Origin: Alistipes sp.
GTDB lineage: Bacteria; Bacteroidota; Bacteroidia; Bacteroidales; Rikenellaceae
DNA length: 64,000 bases
Direction of reading: 5' to 3'
NCBI GenBank assembly: GCA_020026415.1
Contig: JAHHQL010000003.1
Span: 1 to 64,000 of the forward strand
Positions 42,733 through 52,020 of this stretch are shown here, one piece after another. Under the pieces are notes generated by a model. That model searched no databases, had not been told where the DNA came from, and saw only the letters and a program-made list of their open reading frames with translations. Position 1 is the stretch's first letter, and the number at the start of each line of letters is the position of its first letter. A program made the position numbers and the translations under genes.

Positions 42733-43782
42733 ATGATCGAGATCGAACAAAGCCTGTGGGGCATGACCGGGGAGGGCGAGGCCGTCATCCTCTATACGCT
42801 CCGCAACAATTCGGGAGCCGAGGTGCGCGTCACGAATTTGGGCGCGGCCGTCGTCGGCTTCACCACGCCCGACCGCGAGGGGAAACTCGCCGACATTGTT
42901 TTGGGTTACGCCTCGGCGGCGGATTATCTGAAGGACACGACGGCAATGGGTCGCGTCGTGGGACGCACGGCGGGCATCACCCGTCTGGGTCGTATCCACA
43001 TCGGCGATACGGACTACACGCTCGACCGCAATGCGAGACGTCACCATCTGAACGGAGGCTCGAAAGGATTTTCGGAACATCTGTGGGAAAGTTGGGTCGA
43101 GAACAACCGCCTCGCAATGGCACTCTCGTCGGAGAGTGGCGATATGGGTTATCCGGACGAGGTGAACACCCAACTGATTTTCGACTTTGACGACGAAGGA
43201 ACGCTCGAAATCACCTACCTCGCCAAGTCGGAAGAGGCAACGCCCGTCAATATGACGCACAACCTGCTGTTCAACCTTTCGGATGCGCCTTCGGTACTGG
43301 ATCACGAACTGCAACTCAACGCCTCGCGCGTTGCGGAAACCGACCCGACGGAGATTCCGACGGGCGTATTGTTGGACACCGCATCGACCGCCCTGGATTT
43401 TCACTCGTTCCGCCGTTTGGGGGAGGACATCGAATCGCCATTTAATCACATTGCCGATCTGGGCGGTTACGACCATACGCTCTTGCTCGACAACTGGAAG
43501 AAAAACATCCTCGGCGAAGCGGGTACGTTGCGCGACCCCCTTTCGGGACGCACCCTGACCCTGCTTACCTCCCAACCCGCCCTTACGCTCTCGACCGCCA
43601 ACACCCTGAAAGGCAGTTGTCCCGCGGGAAAATCGGGTGCTGTGTATGAAGACCATGCGGGAGTTGCGCTTCGGGCGATGAATTTCCCCGATGCCGCCAA
43701 CCATCCCGAATTTCCTTCGCCCATCCTCGAAAAGGGAGAACTCTATTGTCAGAAAGTGGTTTTCCGACCCGGAACTTATTGA
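42733..43782 (+). CDS. Aldose 1-epimerase-like protein with altered active site
   Basis: A 349-residue galactose-mutarotase-like beta sandwich (GalM fold). The family layout is complete: LGAAVVGFTTPDREG, GRVVGRTAGIT, YTLDRNARRHHLNGGSKGF, DHTLLLD and NFPDAANHPEFPSPIL. By alignment the catalytic His of HLHGG is Asn107, the second catalytic His (TNHxYFNL) is Asn177, and the catalytic Glu of LETQ is Arg314; Asp247 is kept. I therefore expect loss of mutarotase activity and perhaps a sugar-binding role. It lies between two terminators with only a short leader, so its promoter is not obvious. Confidence 0.85.
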   Translation: MIEIEQSLWGMTGEGEAVILYTLRNNSGAEVRVTNLGAAVVGFTTPDREGKLADIVLGYASAADYLKDTTAMGRVVGRTAGITRLGRIHIGDTDYTLDRNARRHHLNGGSKGFSEHLWESWVENNRLAMALSSESGDMGYPDEVNTQLIFDFDDEGTLEITYLAKSEEATPVNMTHNLLFNLSDAPSVLDHELQLNASRVAETDPTEIPTGVLLDTASTALDFHSFRRLGEDIESPFNHIADLGGYDHTLLLDNWKKNILGEAGTLRDPLSGRTLTLLTSQPALTLSTANTLKGSCPAGKSGAVYEDHAGVALRAMNFPDAANHPEFPSPILEKGELYCQKVVFRPGTY

Positions 43783-43818
43783 CCACAAGAAGATTACGGA
43801 AGAAAATAAAAAAAGGGG

Positions 43819-43848
43819 GCAAAAGAGACTGCTTTTGCTCTCTTTTTT
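43819..43848 (+). terminator. Terminator before the TPP operon
   Basis: GCAAAAG (43819-43825) pairs with CTTTTGC (43832-43838), or AAAAGAGA with TCTCTTTT, followed by T residues. It separates the GalM-like gene from the promoter of the thiamine operon. Confidence 0.6.
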
Positions 43849-43849
43849 G

Positions 43850-43857
43850 TATCTTTG
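43850..43857 (+). promoter_or_regulatory. Promoter -7 box of the thiamine operon
   Basis: TATCTTTG, starting right after the terminator and about 15 bases before the riboswitch. No good -33 element at the usual spacing. Confidence 0.6.
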
Positions 43858-43868
43858 CGACGACAATT

Positions 43869-43953
43869 CAAAAGGGGTGCCTTACTATCAGGCTGAGATT
43901 ATACCCATTGTACCGGAGACGGATAATGCCGATACCGGGATGCAGCGTAATCA
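43869..43953 (+). ncRNA. TPP riboswitch (THI element)
   Basis: The conserved THI box sequence is present: GGGGTGCC, then CTGAGA (43893-43898), ATACCC, and the pyrophosphate-sensing part GGATAATGCC (43921-43930) followed by the closing stem GATACCGGG. It binds thiamine pyrophosphate and lowers expression when TPP is high. It ends about 45 bases before the TonB receptor ATG with no clear terminator stem after it, so control of translation start is likely. Confidence 0.9.
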
Positions 43954-43998
43954 ACACCACATACCCCTTTTCAGTTTTATTAATTATTTAATTTAACT

Positions 43999-46332
43999 AT
44001 GAAAAGGTTTTTACTTGCTCTGGCCGTATTTTCTATGGCCGCCCATGTCATGGCACAGGAGAAATCCGAAAAAGATCAGGATTCCGTGCGCATGTTCCGC
44101 CTTCAGGAGGTCGAAGTCGTCGCCACCCGCGCTTCAAAGACCATGCCTGTGGCTCACAGCAACCTCTCGAAAGCGACCATCGCCCGTAACAGTTTCGGAT
44201 TCGACATCCCGACGGTGTTGGCATTGACGCCTTCGATGATCGCCACCAACGAGACCGGTATCGGTATCGGTGCCACCTCGATGCGTCTGAGAGGTACGGA
44301 CGCAACCCGTCTGAACGTAACGATCAACGGCGTTTCGATGAACAACCCCGACTCGCACGCCATGTACTGGTACGATACGCCCGACCTGCTGTCGTCCGTA
44401 GGTTCTATTCAGGTACAGCGCGGTGCCGGTCTTTCGACCAACGGCACGGGTGCTTTCGGCGGTGCCATCAACATGACCACCGATGCGCTGACCACCGAAT
44501 TTGGCGGTGAGGCTTCGCTCTCGTACGGTTCGTACAACACCAACAAACAGTCGGTTCACCTCTCGTCGGGTCTTCTCAAAAACCACTGGACGATCGACGC
44601 GCGTCTGTCGCACATCGCATCGGACGGTTTTGTCGATCGCGGCAAGACCGATCTGAAGTCCTACATGTTTCAGGCCGGTTACTATTCGGGCAATACGATG
44701 CTCAAACTCGTATCGTTCGGCGGTAAGGCCTCGACCTACCTCACCTACGACGGTGTGACCAAAGAGAATATGGCTCTTTACGGTCGCCGTTACCACACGG
44801 GCGGTCAGTACGAGACGGCCAACGGCCCGTATGTTCTGGCCGACGGTACCCACGTCAATTACTACGACGACCACACCGACAACTACCTTCAGTTGAACAA
44901 CCAGTTGGTCTTCACCCACAAATTCAACAATTCGTGGAAAATGAACGCCACGGCATTCTACACCTACGGCTACGGCTACTACAAGCAGTACAAGGGTGGC
45001 AAGAAACTTGCCGAGTACCTCAACATCCCCGCCGACAAGGTCTATACGCCCGAAGGCGACAAGGTACGTGCCGACCTGATCCGCGAGAAACTCATGGAGA
45101 ACCACCTGTCGGGTATCAATGCCGCCGCTCACTACTCCACGCGCGGTCTGGATGTTTCGTTCGGCGGTTCGTACAGTTACTACACCTGCCCTCACTGGGG
45201 TAACCTCGACTGGGTTGATGGTCTTGAGGCCAAGGATTATGCAGGTCGCTGGTACGACAACGATGTCGAGAAACACGATACCAACCTCTTCGCCCGCGCC
45301 AACTGGGAGATCTTCAAGGGCTTCCGTCTGTTCGCCGACATGCAGTACCGCTATGTAAACTACAACGCATGGGGCGTAAACGACAACAACATCGAGAAGA
45401 CCCCCGCTCCCGGTGAGGAGGGCGAAGGCATGATGCAGCCCATCTCGGTCGATAAGACCTACCACTTCTTCAACCCGCACGCCGGTATCAGCTACGACTT
45501 CGGCAAGCACAGCAATGTCTATTTCTCGTTTGCCATCCAGCAGAAAGAGCCGACCCGTGGCGATTTCACCGACCGTTACCAATTCGCACAGGGCAACATC
45601 AAGGAGTACCCCACTTCGGAGAAACTCTTCGACTATGAGTTGGGTTACACCTTCCACTCGGAGAACTTCTCGGCAGGCATCAACCTCTACTACATGAAGT
45701 ACGACAACCAACTGGTTCCCATCGGCCGTATCAACGACGGTTACGACTCGCTGAACGACAACGTGAAGGACAGTTACCGCCGCGGTATCGAGTTGTCGGC
45801 TGCATGGAACGCCACCCGCTGGTTCACCCTTTCGGCCAACGCCACCTTCTCGCAGAACCGCATCGAGAACTACACGAACTACATCTCGGAGTATATCCAC
45901 AACGACGACTACTCGGTCGAGGATTCGGGTTATGTCGAGCAATACATGGGTACGACCCGTCTGGCCTTCTCGCCGAAGACCATCGCCAACGTAAACCTCG
46001 ACTTCCACTACAAAGGATTCGAGGCCGTTCTGACCAACAAATACGTGTCGAAGCAGTACTTCACCAACTACGAGAACCCCGAAATGCAGTTGGATGCCTT
46101 CTTCGTATCGGATCTGAATCTGGGTTACACGATGAAGACCCGTTCGGCCCGCTCGGTACGTTTCGGTGTGATGATCTACAACGTATTCGACACCCGCTAC
46201 GAGGGTAACGGTTACGGATGGTCGGAGGCCGACACCAACACCTCGACCGGCAAGACCGACATCAAGTACCACGCCTTCTACTTCCCGCAGGCTCCGCTCA
46301 ACGTGCTGGCCAACGTCACCGTTAAGTTCTAA
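43999..46332 (+). CDS. TonB-dependent outer-membrane receptor, probable thiamine importer
   Basis: A 777-residue outer-membrane receptor. The signal peptide (MKRFLLALAVFSMAAHVMAQ) is cut after residue 20 or so; EVVATRASKTMPVAHSN and the plug domain with RGTDATRLNVTINGVSMN follow, and SIQVQRGAGLSTNGTGAFGGA is the plug signature. The remainder is a 22-strand barrel ending in LANVTVKF with the terminal Phe. The upstream TPP riboswitch and the PnuT-like gene 9 bases downstream indicate uptake of thiamine or a precursor. It has no SusC-type N-terminal extension. Confidence 0.92.
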   Translation: MKRFLLALAVFSMAAHVMAQEKSEKDQDSVRMFRLQEVEVVATRASKTMPVAHSNLSKATIARNSFGFDIPTVLALTPSMIATNETGIGIGATSMRLRGTDATRLNVTINGVSMNNPDSHAMYWYDTPDLLSSVGSIQVQRGAGLSTNGTGAFGGAINMTTDALTTEFGGEASLSYGSYNTNKQSVHLSSGLLKNHWTIDARLSHIASDGFVDRGKTDLKSYMFQAGYYSGNTMLKLVSFGGKASTYLTYDGVTKENMALYGRRYHTGGQYETANGPYVLADGTHVNYYDDHTDNYLQLNNQLVFTHKFNNSWKMNATAFYTYGYGYYKQYKGGKKLAEYLNIPADKVYTPEGDKVRADLIREKLMENHLSGINAAAHYSTRGLDVSFGGSYSYYTCPHWGNLDWVDGLEAKDYAGRWYDNDVEKHDTNLFARANWEIFKGFRLFADMQYRYVNYNAWGVNDNNIEKTPAPGEEGEGMMQPISVDKTYHFFNPHAGISYDFGKHSNVYFSFAIQQKEPTRGDFTDRYQFAQGNIKEYPTSEKLFDYELGYTFHSENFSAGINLYYMKYDNQLVPIGRINDGYDSLNDNVKDSYRRGIELSAAWNATRWFTLSANATFSQNRIENYTNYISEYIHNDDYSVEDSGYVEQYMGTTRLAFSPKTIANVNLDFHYKGFEAVLTNKYVSKQYFTNYENPEMQLDAFFVSDLNLGYTMKTRSARSVRFGVMIYNVFDTRYEGNGYGWSEADTNTSTGKTDIKYHAFYFPQAPLNVLANVTVKF

Positions 46333-46340
46333 CCGCCGCT

Positions 46341-46931
46341 ATGGATATGGATTGGAAACTTCTGCTGCAAATCACGGGTATCCTGCTCGGACTGCTTTAT
46401 CTGTGGCTTGAGTACAAGGCCGACATCCGATTGTGGATCGTGGGACTCGTCATGCCCTTGGTGCATGGTACGCTCTACTTCTCGAAAGGATTGTATGCCG
46501 ACGCCTCGATGCAGGTCTATTATGTGCTGGCAGGCCTCTACGGGTTGTTTGTCTGGATGCACCGCCGCCACGCCACGCACACCGACGATAAGAAGCAGGA
46601 AATGCCGATTATTCACACCCCCTTGAAGGTCGTTCCTGCCCTTATCGGAGTTTACGCCGCAGCGCATGTGGGCATTTACTTCTTCCTGACACGCCTGACG
46701 AACAGCACCGTCCCCTTTTGGGACAGCCTCACCACGGCACTTTCGATCGTGGCGATGTGGATGCTTTCGCGCAAACACGTCGAGCAGTGGCTCGTATGGC
46801 TGTTTGTCGATCTGGTGACCGTGGGACTCTACTTCTACAAGGGAATCCCCCTCACGGCAGGCCTCTACTGCCTGTGTTCCGTGCTGGCCATTGCCGGTTA
46901 CCTCCGTTGGAAAAAACAGGTCGCAAAATAG
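46341..46931 (+). CDS. pnuT: PnuC/PnuT-family vitamin transporter, probably thiamine
   Basis: A 196-residue inner-membrane transporter of the PnuC family, with seven hydrophobic segments and the family Trp/Tyr motifs LLYLWLEYKADIRLWIVG, YFSKGLYADASMQVYYVLAG and WLVWLFVDLVTVGLYFYKGI. PnuC members carry nicotinamide riboside, and the TPP-controlled subgroup PnuT carries thiamine. The placement in the TPP operon supports PnuT. No thiamine pyrophosphokinase gene follows. A strong terminator closes the operon. Confidence 0.88.
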   Translation: MDMDWKLLLQITGILLGLLYLWLEYKADIRLWIVGLVMPLVHGTLYFSKGLYADASMQVYYVLAGLYGLFVWMHRRHATHTDDKKQEMPIIHTPLKVVPALIGVYAAAHVGIYFFLTRLTNSTVPFWDSLTTALSIVAMWMLSRKHVEQWLVWLFVDLVTVGLYFYKGIPLTAGLYCLCSVLAIAGYLRWKKQVAK

Positions 46932-46951
46932 ATTCCGATCCCTTCAAAACG

Positions 46952-46986
46952 AATCCCGTCTTACGCTGTGTAAGACGGGATTTTTT
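46952..46986 (+). terminator. Thiamine operon terminator
   Basis: A 13-bp stem (AATCCCGTCTTAC/GTAAGACGGGATT) followed by a T-run. Confidence 0.88.
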
Positions 46987-47251
46987 ATCGCTTGGGCAGG
47001 AATTTGTGCGAAATACCGATTCTCCATCAGGGAAAACGATCTTTTCTTGATCCGCCACCACAGTCTGTTCCACCGTGCATCTGCATCGCCGATCGTTTTT
47101 TCTGCGTCCGAAGACCCGCCGTCACTCCTTTCACAAAGATGCGCACCATTCTTTTTTCTCATGCTCCGCTCCCGAAATTCCGCGGCATCTCCGCCCCCGA
47201 AAACACATCTTTCCGTCTCCGAAGATACGCGTCTCTTCCCTCTCCAAGCAC
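46987..47251. other. Intergenic stretch without recognised gene
   Basis: About 265 bases between two terminators of convergent genes. Reading frames across it have no family look, and I see no promoter with good spacing. Confidence 0.5.
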
Positions 47252-47289
47252 AAAAAGAGGGCAAACCCGTCGGGGTTTGCCCTCTTTTT
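47252..47289. terminator. Terminator of the POT transporter gene
   Basis: A 17-bp stem (AAAAAGAGGGCAAACCC with GGGTTTGCCCTCTTTTT) with T-runs on both strands. Confidence 0.9.
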
Positions 47290-47309
47290 ATTTAAAATCG
47301 ACTTTTCGA

Positions 47310-48980
47310 TTAGTTGTCACCGGTTACATGCTCCAACTTCTTCATGATCGAGAAGATGAAGGTTGCCGACAGCAGACACAGTACGATGAGGATCGACCAC
47401 AGAACCCACAAGGGCAGGCTTCCCCACAACATACCGATAATCGAAACGAGGTAGTTACCGAATGCGGTAGCGGCGAACCAGCCACCCATCATCAGACCCT
47501 TGTACTTGGGAGGAGCCACCTTCGACACGAACGAGATACCCATCGGCGAGAGGAACAACTCGGCAAACGTCAGTACGAGGTAGGTCGAGATCAAGAGGTT
47601 CGGAGTTACGCGATAATCGGTCGTCGTCGTAGCCAGATCGTTCGGAATAGGCAGACCGATCGAACCGAGAGCCATGATCGTGAAACCGAGTACGGCGATC
47701 ACCATACCGATACCGATCTTACGGGGAGCCGACGGCTCTTTGCCTTTGGCGGCCAGAGCACCGAACACCGCCATCGAGACAGGCGTCAGGGCAACTACGA
47801 AGAAGGGGTTGAACTGCTGGAATTTCTGGGGCAGGATCTCTACCGAAGCATCCATGGTCGAGTATTTCCAGGCGAGGAGTGCCAGTGCGGCGACAACGAC
47901 ACCGCCCGAAATGCCACGCTCTTTGCCTTTACCTTGGAAGAAGCCGACCAGACCGTAAACGGCAAATACGATCAGCACGAGATTCCATACATCGAAACCG
48001 ATACGGGTCAAGCCCTCGGCCGACTTGGCCGTGTAGTCACGGGCGAAGAACGTCAGCGTCAGACCGTTCTGGTGGAATGCCATCCAGAAGAAGATCACGA
48101 CGGCAAATACGAGCAACAGAGCCTTCACGCGCGAACGGGTCTGCTCAGGAGTCAGATCATCGACATGAGCGGCACCTGCGGCGGCAGCCTCCTTAGTGTT
48201 CACGTCGGCATGCTTGAAGGTCTTCTTGCCCAACACGTAGATGGCCATCGAAAGGATCAGCGACACACAAGCCACGGCGAAGCCCCAGTGATAAGAACCT
48301 GCCAGCGAGTTGATGTAGTCGTTCGAGAAAGCCGTCAGGTCGGTTGCATATTGTGTACCCTGCTGCGCAGCCAGTTCGGTGAACTTGTTCAGCGCCTCAC
48401 CCGACAGATTGCCGTCGAGAAAACTGTGTGCCATTGCGGGGATGTCTCCATTGTAGAAGAAACCGTCCTTACCCATATACCAAGCGGTAATTTTCTCGGC
48501 AGCCGTCGGAGCAAACAAAGCACCGATGTTGATGGCCATGTAGAAAATCGAGAATGCGGTATCTCGCTTTGCCGAATATCGGGGATCGTCGTAGAGGTTA
48601 CCCACCATAACTTGGAGATTACCTTTGAACAGACCCGTACCCAGTGCAATGAGGAACAGCGCACCGAACATGGCGGCGATACCGGCAAAGTTGTTGCCCG
48701 TCGGGATGGCCAGAGCCACATAGCCGAGGAACATGACCACGATACCGGTGGTCACCATCTTACCATAACCGAACTTGTCGGCCAGATAACCGCCCAATAC
48801 GGGCAGGAAATAAACCAAGGCAAGGAAACCTCCGAAGATGTTGGAGGTCAGACCCGCCGTGAAACCGAATTTAGCCTGCAAGAAAAGTGTAAAGATTGCA
48901 AGCATGGTGTAGTATCCGAAACGCTCGCCCGTGTTGGCCAGCGAAAGAATCCACAACCCTTTGGGATGTCCTTTAAACAT
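47310..48980 (-). CDS. POT/PTR-family proton-coupled oligopeptide transporter
   Basis: A 556-residue member of the major facilitator superfamily, importing di- and tripeptides with protons. Helix 1 has ANTGERFGYYTML, the place of the family ExxER motif, in which the first Glu is Asn here; the rest of the pattern (FGGFLALVYFLPVLGGYLADKFGYGK, GTGLFKGNLQVMVGNLYDD) is that of POT proteins. At least 12 helices, with two more in the centre. The ATG at 48980 (MFKGHPKGLW) is chosen over the longer open frame, which runs past the promoter box at 49061-49068. Confidence 0.9.
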   Translation of the reverse strand: MFKGHPKGLWILSLANTGERFGYYTMLAIFTLFLQAKFGFTAGLTSNIFGGFLALVYFLPVLGGYLADKFGYGKMVTTGIVVMFLGYVALAIPTGNNFAGIAAMFGALFLIALGTGLFKGNLQVMVGNLYDDPRYSAKRDTAFSIFYMAINIGALFAPTAAEKITAWYMGKDGFFYNGDIPAMAHSFLDGNLSGEALNKFTELAAQQGTQYATDLTAFSNDYINSLAGSYHWGFAVACVSLILSMAIYVLGKKTFKHADVNTKEAAAAGAAHVDDLTPEQTRSRVKALLLVFAVVIFFWMAFHQNGLTLTFFARDYTAKSAEGLTRIGFDVWNLVLIVFAVYGLVGFFQGKGKERGISGGVVVAALALLAWKYSTMDASVEILPQKFQQFNPFFVVALTPVSMAVFGALAAKGKEPSAPRKIGIGMVIAVLGFTIMALGSIGLPIPNDLATTTTDYRVTPNLLISTYLVLTFAELFLSPMGISFVSKVAPPKYKGLMMGGWFAATAFGNYLVSIIGMLWGSLPLWVLWSILIVLCLLSATFIFSIMKKLEHVTGDN

Positions 48981-49060
48981 GATTGATTTGAGTTTTTTAG
49001 TTTGGTTTTGTTGTTTCGATAATTTTGCTATTTTATAAAGTCCTATTTTTGCATCGCAGA

Positions 49061-49089
49061 CAAAGATAGAAAAATTTTTCGTATATTTG
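49061..49089. promoter_or_regulatory. Divergent promoter boxes for the POT gene and glgB
   Basis: TATCTTTG on the minus strand (49061-49068) for the transporter and TATATTTG on the plus strand (49082-49089) for glgB lie 13 bases apart, so the two promoters overlap and may compete. Confidence 0.55.
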
Positions 49090-49108
49090 TGTATTAACAT
49101 ATTTTTAT

Positions 49109-51142
49109 ATGTCAAAAAACGAGAAACATTTGCCCGTTGTCCTTCACGACGAATGGCTCCGCCCGGTCGAAAAGCAACTCAACGCACGCCACGAACGCGC
49201 CCGGAAGCGTTACGCAGAAATCGTCTCCTCGTCCCGATCCCTGCCCGATTACGCCAACGGCTATCTCTATTTCGGATGGCAGTGGGATCCGACGCTCGAC
49301 GGATGGTGGTTTCGCGAGTGGCTGCCGGGGGCGCAGGATGTCTTCATCTTCGGCGATTTCAACAACTGGCAACGCACCGAGATCCGTCTCGAAAAGGACG
49401 AGAGAGGTGTGTGGAGCGGATTTTTTCCCGCAGCCATGTACCGCGACCGCCTCAAGCACGGATCGCTCTACAAGATCCACGTGCACGGCCCGAACGGCTG
49501 GCACGACCGCATCCCCGCCTATGCCATGCGCGTGGTGCAGGACGACGACACGAAAAACTACAACGCCCAATTCCGGCTGCCCGAACACCCGTTCGACTGG
49601 CAGGGCGACCAATTCACGCTCGATGACCACAGCCTTCTGATCTACGAGGCGCACGTGGGCATGGCGCAGGAGAAGGAGGGGGTCGGCACCTACCGCGAAT
49701 TTACCGAAAACATCCTTCCGCGCATCAAACGCGACGGTTACAACGCCGTCCAACTGATGGCCGTTGCCGAACATCCCTACTACGGTTCGTTCGGCTATCA
49801 CGTGTCGAGTTTCTTCGCCCCCTCGTCGCGTTTCGGCACGCCCGAAGAACTCAAGGAATTGATCCGCACGGCACATAAGACGGGTATCGCCGTCATCATG
49901 GATCTGGTGCATGCCCACTATGTCAAAAACCTCAACGAAGGCATCAACGAACTCGACGGCACGGATCATCTTTACTCGCGTCCGGGTGCGGAGGGCGACC
50001 AACCCTACTGGGATTCCAAGATCTTCGATTACGGCAAACACGAAGTAGAACATTTCCTGCTCTCGAACATCAAATACTGGCTCGACGAATACCATTTCGA
50101 CGGCTTCCGCTTCGACGGCGTGACCTCAATGATCTACCATCACCACGGCCACACGGAGTTCGACTGCCGCGAGAAATTCTTCGACGAAGGGGTCAATGAG
50201 GATGCCCTCACGTATCTGACCCTTGCCAACCAACTCGTCCACACGTTCCGCCCGCAGGCCGTCACCATCGCCGAGGATGTGAGCGGCATGCCGGGCATGT
50301 GCTGCCCGATCGACGAGGGCGGCATCGGATTCGACTACCGCCTCGGTATGGCAATCCCCGACTTCTGGATCCGTCTTCTGAAGGATATTCCCGACGAGGA
50401 TTGGAATATTTGGGAGATGTGGTCGGTGATGACCTCGCGTCTGCCGTCGGTCAAGACCGTAGCCTACGCCGAATCGCACGATCAGGCACTGGTCGGCGAC
50501 AAGACGATCGCCTTCCGTCTGATGGACAAGGAGATGTATTTCCACATGGACCGCGCCTCGGAAAATTTAGTGATCGACCGCGGTATGGCTCTCCACAAGA
50601 TGATCCGTCTGATGACCATCTCGACGGGCGGACAGGCCTACCTGAACTTTATGGGCAACGAATTTGGTCATCCGGAGTGGATCGACTTCCCGCGCGAGGG
50701 CAACGGCTGGAGTTATGCCCACGCTCGCCGACAGTGGTCGCTCGCCGACAACGGATTGTTGCGCTACAAGTGGCTGGGTGATTTCGATCGGGCAATGATC
50801 GCCTTGGTCAAGAAATACAAGGTGTTGGAGGACGGCTACCCGTGGAATCTTCAGATGGACGAGCAGAACAAGACGATGGCGTTCGCTCACGGCAAATTGC
50901 TGTTCGTATTCAACTGGCACCCCACGGCATCAATTCCCGATTACAAACTCCCCGTGAAGGAGGCAGGATGTTACACACCGATTCTCTCGACCGACGAGAA
51001 GCGTTTCGGAGGCAGCGAACGTCAGGCACTCGACGGCGAACATTTCTCCTTTGAGCAGAAAGACGACGAAGGAAATTCACATCCGTTCATCCGTATATAC
51101 AATACATCGCGCACGGCAACCGTTTTCTTGAAAAACGAATAA
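49109..51142 (+). CDS. glgB: 1,4-alpha-glucan branching enzyme (GH13)
   Basis: A 677-residue branching enzyme that makes alpha-1,6 links in glycogen. A CBM48 domain (about 55-150, GWWFREWLPGAQDVFIFGDF) precedes the GH13 barrel, with catalytic Asp in DGFRFDGVTSM, Glu in TIAEDVSGMPG and Asp in ESHDQ. Its layout resembles the eukaryotic/Bacteroidetes type GBE (FMGNEFGHPEWIDFPREGNG). No glgA, glgC or glgP neighbours occur in the window. It ends 2 bases before the MBL gene. Confidence 0.94.
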   Translation: MSKNEKHLPVVLHDEWLRPVEKQLNARHERARKRYAEIVSSSRSLPDYANGYLYFGWQWDPTLDGWWFREWLPGAQDVFIFGDFNNWQRTEIRLEKDERGVWSGFFPAAMYRDRLKHGSLYKIHVHGPNGWHDRIPAYAMRVVQDDDTKNYNAQFRLPEHPFDWQGDQFTLDDHSLLIYEAHVGMAQEKEGVGTYREFTENILPRIKRDGYNAVQLMAVAEHPYYGSFGYHVSSFFAPSSRFGTPEELKELIRTAHKTGIAVIMDLVHAHYVKNLNEGINELDGTDHLYSRPGAEGDQPYWDSKIFDYGKHEVEHFLLSNIKYWLDEYHFDGFRFDGVTSMIYHHHGHTEFDCREKFFDEGVNEDALTYLTLANQLVHTFRPQAVTIAEDVSGMPGMCCPIDEGGIGFDYRLGMAIPDFWIRLLKDIPDEDWNIWEMWSVMTSRLPSVKTVAYAESHDQALVGDKTIAFRLMDKEMYFHMDRASENLVIDRGMALHKMIRLMTISTGGQAYLNFMGNEFGHPEWIDFPREGNGWSYAHARRQWSLADNGLLRYKWLGDFDRAMIALVKKYKVLEDGYPWNLQMDEQNKTMAFAHGKLLFVFNWHPTASIPDYKLPVKEAGCYTPILSTDEKRFGGSERQALDGEHFSFEQKDDEGNSHPFIRIYNTSRTATVFLKNE

Positions 51143-51144
51143 GC

Positions 51145-51966
51145 ATGGACTTCACGTTACTGGCCGACAACACCCCCGATCCCGAACACCGTCTCGAATC
51201 GGAACACGGGTTGAGCATCTACTTTGAAATTGACGGGAAACGCTGGCTGTTGGATGTCGGCGCATCGGATCTCTTTGCCCGCAATGCCGAAAAATTAGGC
51301 ATCGACCTTTCCGAGGTCGATTTTCTGATCCTCTCGCACGCCCATGCCGACCATACGGGCGGACTTCGTGCGTTTTTGGAGCGCAACACCAAGGCTCGGA
51401 TTTTCCTTTCGTCGCACATCGACGGACGGCGATTCATTTCGACACGTCACAACGCGCCGCACGACATTTCGATCGACTATTCGCTCCTCGACGAGCATCA
51501 CGACCGATTCATGTTCCTCTGCGCCGACCTTGCCGTCACCCCCTCGGTCTATATCCACACACCCATCCCGCACCTCTACCCTGCGGTACGCGCCAACAAG
51601 ACGCTGATGGCGGACAACGAGCAGGATGATTTCAACCACGAGATGGCGGTCGAGATCCGAGACGGGAATCACGGCATCATGTTGTCGGCGTGTTCGCACC
51701 TCGGCCTGTTCAATACGCTCTCCACGGCGCGGGGCGAGATTTCGACCTACATCGGCGGACTGCATCTGGTCGATTCCGATCCCACGCATCACTTCGAGAG
51801 CGAAGCCGAAATCCGCGAAATGGGCAAGATGCTTCAGAGCACCCATCCCCGTCTTTATGTCTGTTCGGGGCATTGCACGGGGGCGCATGCCGCCGCCATT
51901 CTTCAGGATGTGCTGGGCGACCGGTTCCGGCTCTTCTACACGGGCTATACGATTCACACCGCATAA
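51145..51966 (+). CDS. MBL-fold metallo-hydrolase
   Basis: A 273-residue metallo-beta-lactamase-fold protein. The metal motif HAHADHTGG is at about residues 64-72, later ligands in SACSHLGLFN and in the final CSGHCTGAHAAAIL. It is closest in look to the group annotated as 7,8-dihydropterin-6-methyl-4-(beta-D-ribofuranosyl)aminobenzene 5'-phosphate synthase-like or MBL proteins of unknown substrate. It lies 2 bases after glgB, so is co-transcribed, but a link to glycogen is not evident. Confidence 0.85.
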   Translation: MDFTLLADNTPDPEHRLESEHGLSIYFEIDGKRWLLDVGASDLFARNAEKLGIDLSEVDFLILSHAHADHTGGLRAFLERNTKARIFLSSHIDGRRFISTRHNAPHDISIDYSLLDEHHDRFMFLCADLAVTPSVYIHTPIPHLYPAVRANKTLMADNEQDDFNHEMAVEIRDGNHGIMLSACSHLGLFNTLSTARGEISTYIGGLHLVDSDPTHHFESEAEIREMGKMLQSTHPRLYVCSGHCTGAHAAAILQDVLGDRFRLFYTGYTIHTA

Positions 51967-51967
51967 A

Positions 51968-52002
51968 AAAACGCCTCGTTCCAGAAAGGAACGGGGCGTT
52001 TT
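51968..52002. terminator. Bidirectional terminator
   Basis: A 15-bp stem with one G-T wobble (AAAACGCCTCGTTCC with GGAACGGGGCGTTTT) between convergent genes. Confidence 0.88.
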
Positions 52003-52020
52003 CGTATTTTCTTCTTAGCC

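Noticed and set aside
44134..46272. 712-codon frame opposite the TonB receptor gene
   Set aside because: Valine-rich low-complexity translation typical of the antisense of a TonB receptor; no start region or promoter.
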